In this document: in pieces, positions 9,001 through 18,181 of the stretch | Numbering within the stretch: the first letter of the stretch is position 1 | How the letters are laid out: each line of letters starts with the position of its first letter | IMG/VR virus record: IMGVR_UViG_3300010354_000462 | Location: 1-28,252 of that record | Direction: 5' to 3' (one strand) | DNA: 28,252 bases | Source of the DNA: a virus | Made by a program: the position numbers and the translations under genes | The notes under the pieces: generated by a model | What the model was told of the DNA's origin: nothing | The model's database searches: none | What the model saw: only the letters and a program-made list of their open reading frames with translations

Positions 9001-12000
9001 GCAAACTCAACGTCACCCGCTTCCATGGCAACGGCGATACGAGCCCGCATGCGCGAGATCTCGGTAACGTCCTTGACATTGGGGTTGTGCGAGGAAAGCT
9101 CATGGGAGCGACGGATCATCGCGGGTCGCCCCTCGATGCCGTCGAGCTCGGCCTTCACCTTGTTGGCACGCTTCTCAAGGGACGAGATCTCCTCGTCGTA
9201 CTGCTTCATGCGGGGATCCGCATCAGTAGCACCATCGGCCCTGAGCTTGTCTCGAGCTGCCCGCGTGGGTTCCAGCTCGTCATTGATCATCTTAAGCTCG
9301 GACTGACGGGCAGTATAGGTAGTACCGCCGTTTGCTTCCGAGGCCGTACGACGAAGCTTGTTCCTAAGCGTGCGTCCACCCTTGGTGTACGCAAAGCCAG
9401 GTCCCTTATCCTTCAGCTTCTTATCATACGCCGCGGCTTCCTTGGTCCACGCTGCCTTAGAGGCGGTGGCCCGCTCAGCCCTGAGGATATCAGGAGTGAC
9501 GGTTGAAGCCGGGGTGAGATCCCTGTTGAGATCCTGAACCTGACCAGTCAACTGGGCATCAAGACGATCAGCAAGCTTGGAGAGACGCTTGGCAGCGCGC
9601 TCCTTGGTTGCAATCAGCTTCTCGACCTGAGCAAGGGTGCGCTCGCTCTTGAGAGCACCGGAATCACGGAAGCGCTTGGCTTCATCCGCGCTAGCCTGAA
9701 GACGAGCCACACCCTCGCGGGCTGCGGCGATCTTCTGGTCAAGCGACAGATCCTTGGCACCTTCCTGAATCCTAGCAACCTCAGGATCGATCTTGGCCAT
9801 CTCCTCTCGGAGGATGGCTTCCTGCTGTTCCACGGTAGCCCGTGCCATGACGGGTCGTTCCCGCATCACAGGACGCATTGGATTGGAACCCGAGTCAAGG
9901 GCACGGTCAGCCGCGCCTTCACCGAGGAACCGATCCACGAACTGAACCTTCCAGCGATTCGCGGCCTTGGTCTGATGGACCGAGGCACGACGAACTGCAT
10001 CGTGTCCAGCGGAAGACAGTTCGACCTTCCACAGCGGGAAGGTACCGACCTCCTCCATCGTGCGATTGAGGGCATCCTTACCGCCTTGGGCAAGGATCTC
10101 TCGTCGGGTACGCTTGACCTCGTCAAGGGTACCAGCCACCGCTGCCTCCGCGTTCTGGAACCGCTCGAGGGCTCCACGGAGGTTGGTCATCGCATTGTCG
10201 ATGTTGGATTCAAACCACGGCGGTTCATCCGTGGCCCGCTGAGCCTCGAGAACAACCGAGGCGTTGTCGGCATCGGGATCCATTGCGGACTCGAGACGAC
10301 GACGGGAATCCACGGTCTGCCTGCGGTGAGCCGTAAGGGAATCACGCAGGTCCTTCAGTGCAATCTGAAGTTCCTTGAAGTGATCCAGCTTTTCAAACGC
10401 TTCGTCGTTAAGGCGAACGAAGGTATCATTCAATTCATTGATGGCACCATCCACGCGTGCCAGCGCGTTTCCAAACCTCTCTTGAACCTCCGTGTGCATC
10501 TCGTTGAGGATATCAACGGCGCCACGGAATCGTCCCTGAGTGATGTTGTCGTTAAGACGATTAACGGCCTGAGTCGTCTCGTCGACGGCTGAGGCGGAGT
10601 TGATCTTCCTGACGCGATCCAGCGCGGTCGTGATTGCACGATCCTCGAGGATGCTGACACGCTTGGCTGAGTTGATGGCATTGGCGGCACGGATCACTCG
10701 ATCCTTGTCACCACGGGCCATCCACTGAGCGACCAACCGAGGATCACCAGAGGCTTCCTCGAGGTAATCCACGATGAAGCGATAGTTGGCGAACTCCTCA
10801 CCCATGTGGGCTCGGAGGAAGTCCACTGCCTTCTTGCGGAAGAAGTGCTTCTCGTCGCCACCGTTGAGGACATAATCCTCCACCTCTCCCTGCCACGATT
10901 CGATCTGCGCCTGAGTCCGCTGAGCGGCCTCGAGACGATCGGCAACGTGACGGTTGAGCTCGGAGGCATCGGGCTTGTTCTTCTCGATCCAATCGGACAG
11001 TTCGTCCATGGAATCGACACCACCCCATAGGGCATTCTCTCGGGCTTCGTCGTCCATCAGGACACGACGAAGCTCGGAGTCAGGACCAACGATGGTATCG
11101 AGGCTGCGCTCGAGGCGGCTCTTGGAGGCACGGAAGCGACTCTGCTCGACATAGTCAAGCGTTGTGCCAAGCGTACCTTCGCTGCTGTTTGCAGCCATGT
11201 TCTCAAGGGTGGATCCAGCGGTACCAGCCGCTTCGTCCGACTTCTTGAGCATTCGACCGAGAACATCGCCACCAGCGGAGAAACCCATTCCAAGGAGAGC
11301 ACCGAACGCGACGTTGTCGGTCCAGTTGTCATCTGCCTCATAGGTCTTGCCGAGGACGCGATAGCCATCGTCGTTGAGCTGCTTGTACTCGGAGTAGGCC
11401 GAGGATGCTCCGTCAATACCATCCCACAGGTAGGTAGCGGCCTTCCACGTGCGGCTGTACTGGTTGGACAGGGCAGCGACGCGGGCACCGATGGACAGGG
11501 TGGTGGCAGGAGCTCCACCAACGGCAGCGGCAGCACCGACACCAGCCGCAGCACCACCGGCAAGACCGGCGGTAGCCACGACCGAGACGGTGGTCATGGG
11601 ATCTACGAACACGTAGTTGACGAGAGCCGAGGTGACCTTGGTGGTTCCGTAGCCAAGGAGATACGACTCCTTGTCGTACTTCTCGATGGCTAGGTGGGCC
11701 TTGGTGATTCTCTCGATCTCACGGAGTCGCTGATCCATGTGCTGGGCCGACACGGAGTTGTTGATGATGTCATCGACAAGCGCCTGTCCACCGCGATACA
11801 TGGCAGCGGCACGCTGCTCCTCCGGGAATGTATTCCACAGAGTCTTGGCGTGATCCGGAGTAAAATACTTGTCAGGCTTTGATGCAATGTCGGGATCCCA
11901 CCCATTGAGGGTATCGATCATCCAACGCTGCGGGGTACGCATCGTACCGAAGGCCCAGTAACCGGCACCACCATCGGTAGCGCCGTAATACGCACGGTCT

Positions 12001-12125
12001 ACCTGAGTGGAGACGATTTCTGGAAGCCATGAAAGCCCCACTCCTCCGCTAAGAAGAGTGGGGGTAACGTTGACTCCAGAGTCTTTCTTGAACGTAAACG
12101 GGGTGTTGTAGTTGAAAGTACTCAT
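6042..12125 (-). CDS. Giant internal virion protein D, T7 gp16-like, 2027 aa
   Basis: The largest gene here; T7 gp16 has 1318 aa. The N-terminal ~160 residues are globular and show no transglycosylase signature, unlike T7 gp16. An Ala/Gly/Val-rich hydrophobic region lies at about 175-210 and a second weak one at about 270-295. A very long coiled-coil region follows (about 330-1130, heavy in Ala, Glu, Arg, Lys), then a more globular C-terminal third ending PLFNTWYSRIGGVLLEN. In T7 such proteins line the head core and are ejected to form a channel across the inner membrane. It follows the gp15-like gene by 20 bases and precedes the tail fibre gene by three. Position and architecture support the role. 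Confidence 0.88.
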   Translation of the reverse strand: MSTFNYNTPFTFKKDSGVNVTPTLLSGGVGLSWLPEIVSTQVDRAYYGATDGGAGYWAFGTMRTPQRWMIDTLNGWDPDIASKPDKYFTPDHAKTLWNTFPEEQRAAAMYRGGQALVDDIINNSVSAQHMDQRLREIERITKAHLAIEKYDKESYLLGYGTTKVTSALVNYVFVDPMTTVSVVATAGLAGGAAAGVGAAAAVGGAPATTLSIGARVAALSNQYSRTWKAATYLWDGIDGASSAYSEYKQLNDDGYRVLGKTYEADDNWTDNVAFGALLGMGFSAGGDVLGRMLKKSDEAAGTAGSTLENMAANSSEGTLGTTLDYVEQSRFRASKSRLERSLDTIVGPDSELRRVLMDDEARENALWGGVDSMDELSDWIEKNKPDASELNRHVADRLEAAQRTQAQIESWQGEVEDYVLNGGDEKHFFRKKAVDFLRAHMGEEFANYRFIVDYLEEASGDPRLVAQWMARGDKDRVIRAANAINSAKRVSILEDRAITTALDRVRKINSASAVDETTQAVNRLNDNITQGRFRGAVDILNEMHTEVQERFGNALARVDGAINELNDTFVRLNDEAFEKLDHFKELQIALKDLRDSLTAHRRQTVDSRRRLESAMDPDADNASVVLEAQRATDEPPWFESNIDNAMTNLRGALERFQNAEAAVAGTLDEVKRTRREILAQGGKDALNRTMEEVGTFPLWKVELSSAGHDAVRRASVHQTKAANRWKVQFVDRFLGEGAADRALDSGSNPMRPVMRERPVMARATVEQQEAILREEMAKIDPEVARIQEGAKDLSLDQKIAAAREGVARLQASADEAKRFRDSGALKSERTLAQVEKLIATKERAAKRLSKLADRLDAQLTGQVQDLNRDLTPASTVTPDILRAERATASKAAWTKEAAAYDKKLKDKGPGFAYTKGGRTLRNKLRRTASEANGGTTYTARQSELKMINDELEPTRAARDKLRADGATDADPRMKQYDEEISSLEKRANKVKAELDGIEGRPAMIRRSHELSSHNPNVKDVTEISRMRARIAVAMEAGDVEFAEELNRRLYNMYGDATDLPRWTALEDFYVRRERAVLAGEPTEDILSVTMDGRNVKFSVLGAKRADPVIAAGLDEAAAGLPTRPEMSSGKGRRVPTEGSKKEVADMRDAQLLENAVETDPEVIAARAPSAGRETRYENAAVTDPKSSGIKPTSAPAKAGKTEAPKTKAEKEADVRTKILSYLGTQAKSGERLLIMNDIMNRMGQVPALRGLGRALFRLQTAGTKFGQIHNISRQFDLVVTAFNLLDKPEALVKALGFNNGSLRSLQNFRDQGKLSVARLASIEQRVRRAGHWTENSDQLVQDALDNGVTDGLNAGELEVYNFLRDAYNRVADRLDITHPGIRRPNYRPREGNARAILANQRAAQDSFRDTFADRLRTSGEPLPDELADAFGVPRGTAYSALSAADQAAFDARLVQHANEMAAETVSRLTNSLTQDGIGFRRAAQGSRSTAARTLEDAVANDPRIRQWYINSPMMEHKLYMEIRAPQIMFDAQLSEAIGTPCTFDEVLGALKQTAVGIEDIVVRKEMESAIDALEKKWQFATGRAQYNTKQALDASLRISTGIVRGSAGSFWGMAGVAVELPRAIMASRMYGGGLGGLFDALHAIRHAGALDQFEDISHGVDQYISQAHSSFGSGVGTSVSERFIAPWERFWHVATGREAVTEGTETYGRVTGSVIAFAEAFGETGMRSGVMQYFSGIARVVADRQAKRFITRSLDSMERLATALERVGAVAENTQAARDRFRALAAEAGLPYDVAIQMNHAGLLTPDVVRNLRNGLTGQDAVFSLWTLRERVDDRTMGATLDFLTAAHNFHVPTASLASSVEAGSAIDKMFYNLTSYSRAFATNVAFRTAANGRLSTIATTYAALMVGENIYQAIREMATGKSDPDKLEEEWNDDPTGFFLKRAVKTPWLGAHHTPALSLVDSLTGGGGQTIRGNNIFGPILQSGSQFSRMVFSDEKTGERDFSFMKSHTPLFNTWYSRIGGVLLEN

Positions 12126-12145
12126 GGAATAAATGTCTCTATCTG

Positions 12146-14845
12146 TTATCGACCAATCGATGGCATCGACAAGAACGGGTTATCTTTGAGAGGCGGCGGC
12201 TTAGGAGCCGGATTCTTGTCAAGCCAAGTTTGAAAGTCAGCTGCGTTGACGCTGACCTCGGAGCTATCGAACCTGATCCAACGACCATCGACAAAAGCCT
12301 TCAAGGCCACCTTGCCGCTCTTTAGGTCATGGTCATACGGAGTGATCAGGACCTCACCGATGCTGTTCGTTGAAAACTTACCCTTTGCCGTGGTTCCCGG
12401 GAGATCCTTAACCTCACGCGCCTCCAGAGCCGACACCATTGCAGGCTTGAAACTGTCAAGATATCGCTTCCAGTCGTCTGTTTCCAGCACAGCCGGATTT
12501 GGAAGTGGAAGGGTATTAGATGCACCTGGAACATTAAGTATCAACTTAAGTTGGTTTGATCCATCCGTCTGCTTGATGGGAAACACACGGTATCCCTGAC
12601 TCTGCATCATGTCAACCATAAATCCACCGCGATCAGCCGCCTCTGGAACAGAAGCAGCCATGCTGGCAAACTCAATAATGGTTTTCTGATCCGAGGGACT
12701 CATGGTTGAGAATGCCTTACTGAGATCAATCCCAGTAAAATCAAACCAACCACCATCAATAGCAGCACCCTGAGCCAAGGACCAGATGATGCCCTGGCGG
12801 GTTTCATTCAGCGCCTTTTCCTCCGGAGATCCGCTTGGAGGTTTTGAAGCAGCGTCAAGGTTCCTTGCAAACTCGGCAACCAGACCAATGGTGGTGTCAC
12901 CCGTGACCTCGTTTTGAGACCTCAGGTATCCAAGGTAGGTGCCGACTGCAAACGACCTAGCGTACTTGTCGTCGCTCATGATCCTATTCCGGGTGGTAGG
13001 ATCAAAGCTCCTGTTGCTTACACGCCAGAATGCCTCTGTAATGGCGAAATTGGCTGGATTGTCGACACCATCAATGACCGCTTTCTTCAGATCGGCTGGT
13101 ACAGCCACATCCGAGAAACCGGTTAGATCCTCGATCAGCATTCGTTCAAGTTCATCGGCGTGCAGTTTTGAGTGCGAACCATCAGCCAAGGCCATTGCGG
13201 TTTTGGTGTACTTCCAGCCCTCTTCAACCTTCATCAACCGACGCGAGGTTGGATTAGACCGCCTGAATGCCGTGTCTTCACGACGCTGGGCCGTGTCGCT
13301 TGCCTTTTCATCGGCATTCCACTGAGACTCTAGGGCAATCACGGTAGGACCAAAGAAGGCCCTCACCTGTTCGTCACCTCGAATGGCATCAAGGTTGGTG
13401 CCATAGTGCTTGAGTAGAACCGAGTCTAGGAACTCTTCCTTTGTGTTGAAGTTCTTAACCCAACCCACCCCATGCACGCTTCCACCGGAAGCATTCGGCT
13501 GGATAAGGGAATTGTGCTCGAGTTCGACGTTGGCTTCGATCTTCTTGAGGCTGTCCTTGATCACGCGGGCAGCGGCGCGGTCAACAAACGGATTGAACTT
13601 GCCGACGAACAGGTCACGGGCAGCGGCAATTCTTCCGATGTCGCTGTCTATGCTACCCAAGGTCGAAGCGGTGATCTCATCAAATGCACGGCGCTTAGCC
13701 GTGTCTGACATGTCCTCGCTGTTCTCGATGTCCCTGACGACACCTTCATAGTCGGTCTTGGCCCGCTGCTTGTAGGAATCGATTCTTAGATCGTTGGCCT
13801 TGTTGATGTTCCGCTGATTGCGGTTTGCAATCATTTGCTCGACCAGTGGTCGAGAAGCCGCCTCAATGGCTTCGGATACGGCCTTTTCCTCAATCTCTCC
13901 GTTAGGAACAACTTCCAGTTCCTCGTACACCTTGTCACGAACAGAATCAAACACGGCCTGCATCAGCGAGTCCTCGCCAACGTCGTCTAGACCTTTGGCG
14001 AAATCCCCAAGATTGGCCCTGTATCCTGCCACGACCTGCTGGGCTGCATTACCCCAGAAATCCTTAGCCGCGTTAGCCGTGGCCAATTCGGCCTTGTGAG
14101 CTTCGGATTCGGCGTTCTTGTCGAGGTTCTCAGCAAAGCTGATAGCCTTCATGCGGAGATCGTTGTACAGATCGATCTCGTCTGGATCATTCGTGTGAGC
14201 CGCCCTCATGGCATAGTCACGACTGGCTGACATCAACTGGGCTGGATTTCCGGCCTGCCAAGCCGTAATCATACGGTCAGTTTCAGTCGCCCTGATAGCA
14301 GACACCTTGCTAAGCACAAGTTTCCGCTGCTCCGATTCCTGTCGATCTGCTTCAGCCGTCATCTGACGGGCTTCGGACTCTGCGCTCTCGATTCCAACGG
14401 CTCGAGCAGACTGCATTTCAACAGTCTCATCACCCTTAGCCCCTGAAATCAGCTCCTGCTCAATAGCCTTAGCTTCTTCCGGAGTCTTTGCCTTGGCCAA
14501 GCGGATCTTCTGCTCCGCTGAGAACTTAGCCGCAGCCCGCGCATTCTCTCGGTCGGTATCGGCCTCAGCACGGCGCTTGAGGACATCCTCGCGCTCCTGC
14601 TTGGCTTCAATGGCCTTCTGATACGTGATCTTACCCTCGATCTCCGAGGTCTGGTATCGCATCAGCTGTCCACCCACCTCGGTAGCCATCCCGAGAATCT
14701 TCTGCAGGGCTGCAAACTGATTCTCAGGGACGGCTACGTTGGTCTGGGCGACGAAGCGGGGAGTCTGAAGGTTGAGGTCAGCAGAACCGAATCCAGTCGG
14801 ACTCGGGGATGCCGGTCCTCCGGTGGATCTATACTCACGTGGCAT
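12146..14845 (-). CDS. Internal virion protein C, T7 gp15-like
   Basis: An 899-aa protein, larger than T7 gp15 (747 aa). The N-terminal ~60 residues are proline-rich, followed by a very long charged helical region (about 60-480) rich in Ala, Glu, Lys and Arg (for example KAIEAKQEREDVLKRRAEAD). The C-terminal part is more globular and ends KPPPLKDNPFLSMPSIGR. It has no signal peptide or transmembrane segment. With gp14- and gp16-like proteins it should form the ejection machine that carries DNA into the cell. ATG 14845 has AAGGA upstream. Assignment rests on order and composition; sequence similarity to T7 gp15 is not visible by eye. Confidence 0.82.
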   Translation of the reverse strand: MPREYRSTGGPASPSPTGFGSADLNLQTPRFVAQTNVAVPENQFAALQKILGMATEVGGQLMRYQTSEIEGKITYQKAIEAKQEREDVLKRRAEADTDRENARAAAKFSAEQKIRLAKAKTPEEAKAIEQELISGAKGDETVEMQSARAVGIESAESEARQMTAEADRQESEQRKLVLSKVSAIRATETDRMITAWQAGNPAQLMSASRDYAMRAAHTNDPDEIDLYNDLRMKAISFAENLDKNAESEAHKAELATANAAKDFWGNAAQQVVAGYRANLGDFAKGLDDVGEDSLMQAVFDSVRDKVYEELEVVPNGEIEEKAVSEAIEAASRPLVEQMIANRNQRNINKANDLRIDSYKQRAKTDYEGVVRDIENSEDMSDTAKRRAFDEITASTLGSIDSDIGRIAAARDLFVGKFNPFVDRAAARVIKDSLKKIEANVELEHNSLIQPNASGGSVHGVGWVKNFNTKEEFLDSVLLKHYGTNLDAIRGDEQVRAFFGPTVIALESQWNADEKASDTAQRREDTAFRRSNPTSRRLMKVEEGWKYTKTAMALADGSHSKLHADELERMLIEDLTGFSDVAVPADLKKAVIDGVDNPANFAITEAFWRVSNRSFDPTTRNRIMSDDKYARSFAVGTYLGYLRSQNEVTGDTTIGLVAEFARNLDAASKPPSGSPEEKALNETRQGIIWSLAQGAAIDGGWFDFTGIDLSKAFSTMSPSDQKTIIEFASMAASVPEAADRGGFMVDMMQSQGYRVFPIKQTDGSNQLKLILNVPGASNTLPLPNPAVLETDDWKRYLDSFKPAMVSALEAREVKDLPGTTAKGKFSTNSIGEVLITPYDHDLKSGKVALKAFVDGRWIRFDSSEVSVNAADFQTWLDKNPAPKPPPLKDNPFLSMPSIGR

Positions 14846-14854
14846 GCTGATTCC

Positions 14855-15385
14855 TTACTTAATGCCGTTCAATGCGGCCTGTTGGTTGGCAAGATCAAGG
14901 GACTGCTGGCCCTGCATCAGGCCTACGCCCATGCTGAGACCCTGAAGTCCACCTTGGATTCCGGCGAGGAACGGAGAGGACGACTGAGCAACCTGCCACT
15001 GAGGCATGCTGCTGATGGCCAGCGACTGCTGGTTGAGATTGTTCTCCATGCTGATCTTGGCCGACTCACGCGCTGCTTGGATGCCAAGCGAGGACGAGAG
15101 AGCGGCCGTGGACCGGCTGGTACCGACACCACGCTCCGCTGCGGTGGCCGCGAGGGCACCACGGTAGGCGTCGTACCGGTTCTGGTTCTGACGGCGCTTC
15201 TCGGTTGCCGTCATTTCACCCTGTGCCTTCGAGACAGCTAGGGTCTTTTCGTAGGCAAGCTTCTGCTGTGCGTTCTGGTAGTCAGCCGCACGCTTCTGCT
15301 GCTTGTTCTGCTGTGCCGACGCAGCGACTGATGCCGCTGCGCTTACGGCACTGATGGCTACTGCCACCGCTGGTGTAATTGCCAT
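14855..15385 (-). CDS. Internal virion protein B, T7 gp14-like
   Basis: A 176-aa, Ala/Gln/Ser-rich protein (T7 gp14 196 aa). A hydrophobic Ala/Val-rich N-terminus (residues 3-24) is followed by a long Gln/Lys-rich helix and a Gly/Met-rich C-terminal stretch (SPFLAGIQGGLQGLSMGVGLMQGQ). In T7 this protein is ejected first and makes the pore in the outer membrane; the same role is inferred from position and composition. It is translationally coupled to tail tubular B. Confidence 0.85.
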   Translation of the reverse strand: MAITPAVAVAISAVSAAASVAASAQQNKQQKRAADYQNAQQKLAYEKTLAVSKAQGEMTATEKRRQNQNRYDAYRGALAATAAERGVGTSRSTAALSSSLGIQAARESAKISMENNLNQQSLAISSMPQWQVAQSSSPFLAGIQGGLQGLSMGVGLMQGQQSLDLANQQAALNGIK

Positions 15386-17502
15386 TAGGTACTCGCTGCG
15401 CTTCTCCTGCCTACGACGAAGTCAGCCACGAACTCAACACCTGAGATGTTGACTGGAGCAGGGCTGTCGGAGTTGATGTAGAGGTCTACATTCGAACTGC
15501 TGCCCATGATCTTGAAGTTCTGGCTTTCCTTGCCTGACAAGGTGTTTTGATTGGTGATGAATCCGATGGCTCCAAGGCTCTTACCGGTGTACTTGTACAC
15601 GCGGGTGTTGGCTGGATCCGTACGCGGATCGACCTCGAATGTGAAGAAACCCGTGTCCCTGTGGTGCACGGTGGCCTGCTTGAGCTGCAGGGCTCCCACG
15701 GCCTGAACACCGTTCTGATCCCTGACGTACTGCTTGGACAGCTTCGTCGACATGTCGAACGAGGTGCCGAAGATGACGTCATGGGCGCTCAGGTTACCGC
15801 TGACCTCCACCGTGGTGGTGGTAGCCGCAGGGGTAACGGTGTGCAGATTGTACCGTACGCCTTCTTGGTTCGTCCATGGAGTTCCGAGGAATGCCTGATC
15901 GACATTGGGAAGGAAGAACGGAAGCACGAAGGTCGTGCGCTTGGTCGTGGAACTGAAGGTACCTCCGGTACCGGTCACACGCTCATCGAGACGCGGCGTG
16001 TAGGACGGAACTGCATCGGAGTTACGGAGAGGGGTCTTGTCGGTGTGCAGACGGGTGATGGAGCCATCGGTGACACGCGAGAACGTGTACAGGTGGTCAT
16101 CGAACACGTGCATGCCGAGGATGCTGTGCGACTCAGGGAACGTCCACTTGCACCAAGCCGACTGGATCTTCCTGTCACCCTGCCAGAACATGTAGTTGAC
16201 GTACATGTCATGGGCACCGGTGCGGAGGAAGAGGATGTCGTTTGACGGAGAGGCCTTGAGCTCCGCAATGCCAGCTGGGATGTATCCGTCGACATGGGCG
16301 GAGGCATCGGTGGCCACGGACTGAGCCGAAGCCTCGTCCGTCAGGTACTCGTACACCTGCGACCACGGACCCTTGTCGGTGACCCAGTAGAGCTGGGATC
16401 CGATGATGGTCGGACGGACGTCGGGAGACGAGTAGGACGTAGACGGAATGACCGAGACAGTGGTGGGGCTCATGGCTTCCTGCGCCCTGATCTCGTACTG
16501 CTGTCCACTCTCGGTGAACACGACGATGGAGCGTTGGAACGGAGCCATCCACAGGACCTTCGTAACCTGGGTGGAACTGAGCTTGACGTCGATGGGATCT
16601 GAGTCGATCACCGAGGCATACGAGTCAAGCCAGAAGTTGTAGAAGTCACCGGAGACGGAGCTGACGATGTTCTCTCCTGCGGAGAACCACAGGCGGTTGC
16701 GGTGGACACAGACATCGGTCAGGGCCTTGCCTACAAAGGAAGGACCCGGATTAGTCTGGCTGTCACCGCTCTTGCGGCCTACCCACGGGCACTGAAGGAC
16801 ATCGAAGGTCGTGGCTCCGGTCTGCACGATGCGGATAGGCATCGTGGCAAGATCGAAGGACGAACTGGCCATTGGGGTCACCTTGCGCTCGTACCACGGC
16901 TGGGTGGACGTGCTGATGGATTGGTACCATCCAGCGGGGTGACCCAGCGCGTCATCCTTGGCATACCAATACTCAGTAGCAACGGAAGGAGGAAGATCAA
17001 ACTCCTCCCACGATGCCTTGTTGTGAGCGTTGGCCGAGTTGTCTACAGCGGTACCACCAAACGTATACGATGAAGTGGAGGCACTAAGAGCGGTGGTTGT
17101 CGACGTATTGACCACAATGGTGGTGTCGTCAACAGTAATGGCACGAAGGTTGGATGGAGCGGTGGTAAGATACGCCTTGATGGCGGTCTCAGTAGCTCCA
17201 CCTGGATAGGTCAGGGTGCAGGACGTTCCGTCGATGGTGCGGATATGGATCGGCGTCGTGGCGTTGTTGTGGAAGACAACGCAGTACTTCTGCGAGGCAG
17301 AGCGATCGATCCAATGCACCATGAGGTCGCCGGTAAGATCGGTCAGTGACGACACGACCTCGGATCCAGCGCGCTTCTCGATGCCACGGGACAGATGAAG
17401 CGACACATTGTCGGCTTCCTCAACCTGGTTCGGGAAGCGCTGACCATCGGGTTGACGGGAGACTCCGCCGTTGAGATCGGGAATGACAATGCGCTGAAGC
17501 AT
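15385..17502 (-). CDS. Tail tubular protein B (nozzle), T7 gp12-like
   Basis: Forms the tail nozzle. Length 705 aa, T7 gp12 794 aa. Matching blocks: IPDLNGGVSRQPDGQRFPNQVEEADNV (T7 NLKGGISQQPDILRYPDQ), the GIEKRAGSEVV segment, SFVGKALTDVCVHRNRLWFSAGENIVSS (T7 SFVGSSINDVFFFRNRLGFLSGENIILS), YNFWLDSYASVIDSDPIDV, QRSIVVFTESGQQYEI, and a C-terminal ..NVDLYINSDSPAPVNISGVEFVADFV corresponding to the T7 end. The stop overlaps the next start by TAATG. Confidence 0.94.
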   Translation of the reverse strand: MLQRIVIPDLNGGVSRQPDGQRFPNQVEEADNVSLHLSRGIEKRAGSEVVSSLTDLTGDLMVHWIDRSASQKYCVVFHNNATTPIHIRTIDGTSCTLTYPGGATETAIKAYLTTAPSNLRAITVDDTTIVVNTSTTTALSASTSSYTFGGTAVDNSANAHNKASWEEFDLPPSVATEYWYAKDDALGHPAGWYQSISTSTQPWYERKVTPMASSSFDLATMPIRIVQTGATTFDVLQCPWVGRKSGDSQTNPGPSFVGKALTDVCVHRNRLWFSAGENIVSSVSGDFYNFWLDSYASVIDSDPIDVKLSSTQVTKVLWMAPFQRSIVVFTESGQQYEIRAQEAMSPTTVSVIPSTSYSSPDVRPTIIGSQLYWVTDKGPWSQVYEYLTDEASAQSVATDASAHVDGYIPAGIAELKASPSNDILFLRTGAHDMYVNYMFWQGDRKIQSAWCKWTFPESHSILGMHVFDDHLYTFSRVTDGSITRLHTDKTPLRNSDAVPSYTPRLDERVTGTGGTFSSTTKRTTFVLPFFLPNVDQAFLGTPWTNQEGVRYNLHTVTPAATTTTVEVSGNLSAHDVIFGTSFDMSTKLSKQYVRDQNGVQAVGALQLKQATVHHRDTGFFTFEVDPRTDPANTRVYKYTGKSLGAIGFITNQNTLSGKESQNFKIMGSSSNVDLYINSDSPAPVNISGVEFVADFVVGRRSAAST

Positions 17503-18110
17503 CAGATTGGTCCAATGTTCCTACGAGCTCCGATGGTTGGCCATGAGCTCTTGGTGTTGCTGGTGAATGCCGAGATGTCACGCGAACGCATGTCGGCGGC
17601 ACGGCTCTTGGCACGCGACATGAAGGCGATCTCCTGCAGGAGCTTGTCCTGAGCCATCTCGCCAACGGTGGCCATCTGGTACATGCGAGCGGCCTGATCG
17701 GTGATCTCGAACTGCTCGGCAGTAGGGAGATCCTCGAAGTCAAGAGCGATCGTGATCTTGATCTGAATGGGAGTGCCGACCGTGAAGACGTCGGTGTTGT
17801 CATCGACGTCGAACAGGTAGGTGGGAGTACGACCGCGCTGGACGAGATTGCGTCCATAGTCGGTGCCGACCGTGTCGACGGAGAGGGTATTGTCCGGAAT
17901 CCAGACCTTACCATCCACATCGGGATACACGGCCTTCTCGACGGTGTTGCAGTTAAGACCAGTCAGCTGGCACTGGAGTGCGACCTCGTCAAGGGTCTGG
18001 ACAGCCAAGGTGACGTCATTGGACCCGGTCACCGCAAGGGTGGAGACGGGGTATTCACCGGCTGCACGGAGAATGCGGTTGACTGCATCGAGCTTACTGA
18101 GTGCGCCCAT
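17502..18110 (-). CDS. Tail tubular protein A (gatekeeper), T7 gp11-like
   Basis: Joins the portal to the tail nozzle. Length 202 aa, T7 gp11 196 aa. Shared pattern: LDAVNRILRAAGEYPVSTL (T7 LSAVNDILASIGEPPVSTL), then NCNTVEKAVYPDVDGKVWIPDN, TPTYLFDVDDNTDVF, ITIALDFEDLPTAEQFEITDQAARMYQ and a C-terminal Arg-rich helix. ATG 18110 has AAGGA six bases upstream. The stop overlaps the tail tubular B start by TGATG. Confidence 0.93.
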   Translation of the reverse strand: MGALSKLDAVNRILRAAGEYPVSTLAVTGSNDVTLAVQTLDEVALQCQLTGLNCNTVEKAVYPDVDGKVWIPDNTLSVDTVGTDYGRNLVQRGRTPTYLFDVDDNTDVFTVGTPIQIKITIALDFEDLPTAEQFEITDQAARMYQMATVGEMAQDKLLQEIAFMSRAKSRAADMRSRDISAFTSNTKSSWPTIGARRNIGPI

Positions 18111-18129
18111 GGTTGTTCCTTATGTAAAA

Positions 18130-18157
18130 GCCCCGCACACCTTTCGATGTGCGGGGC
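18130..18157 (-). terminator. 12-bp GAAA-loop terminator with TTTT
   Basis: Arms 18130-18141 and 18146-18157 pair over 12 bp with one G-T wobble around a GAAA loop (minus strand), GC-rich at the base and followed by TTTT. This is the clearest intrinsic terminator in the window. It lies 24 bases past the 126-aa gene and just before the AAGGA ribosome site of tail tubular A. Confidence 0.85.
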
Positions 18158-18181
18158 CGGGAGCGAAATCCCCGGGAGGGG

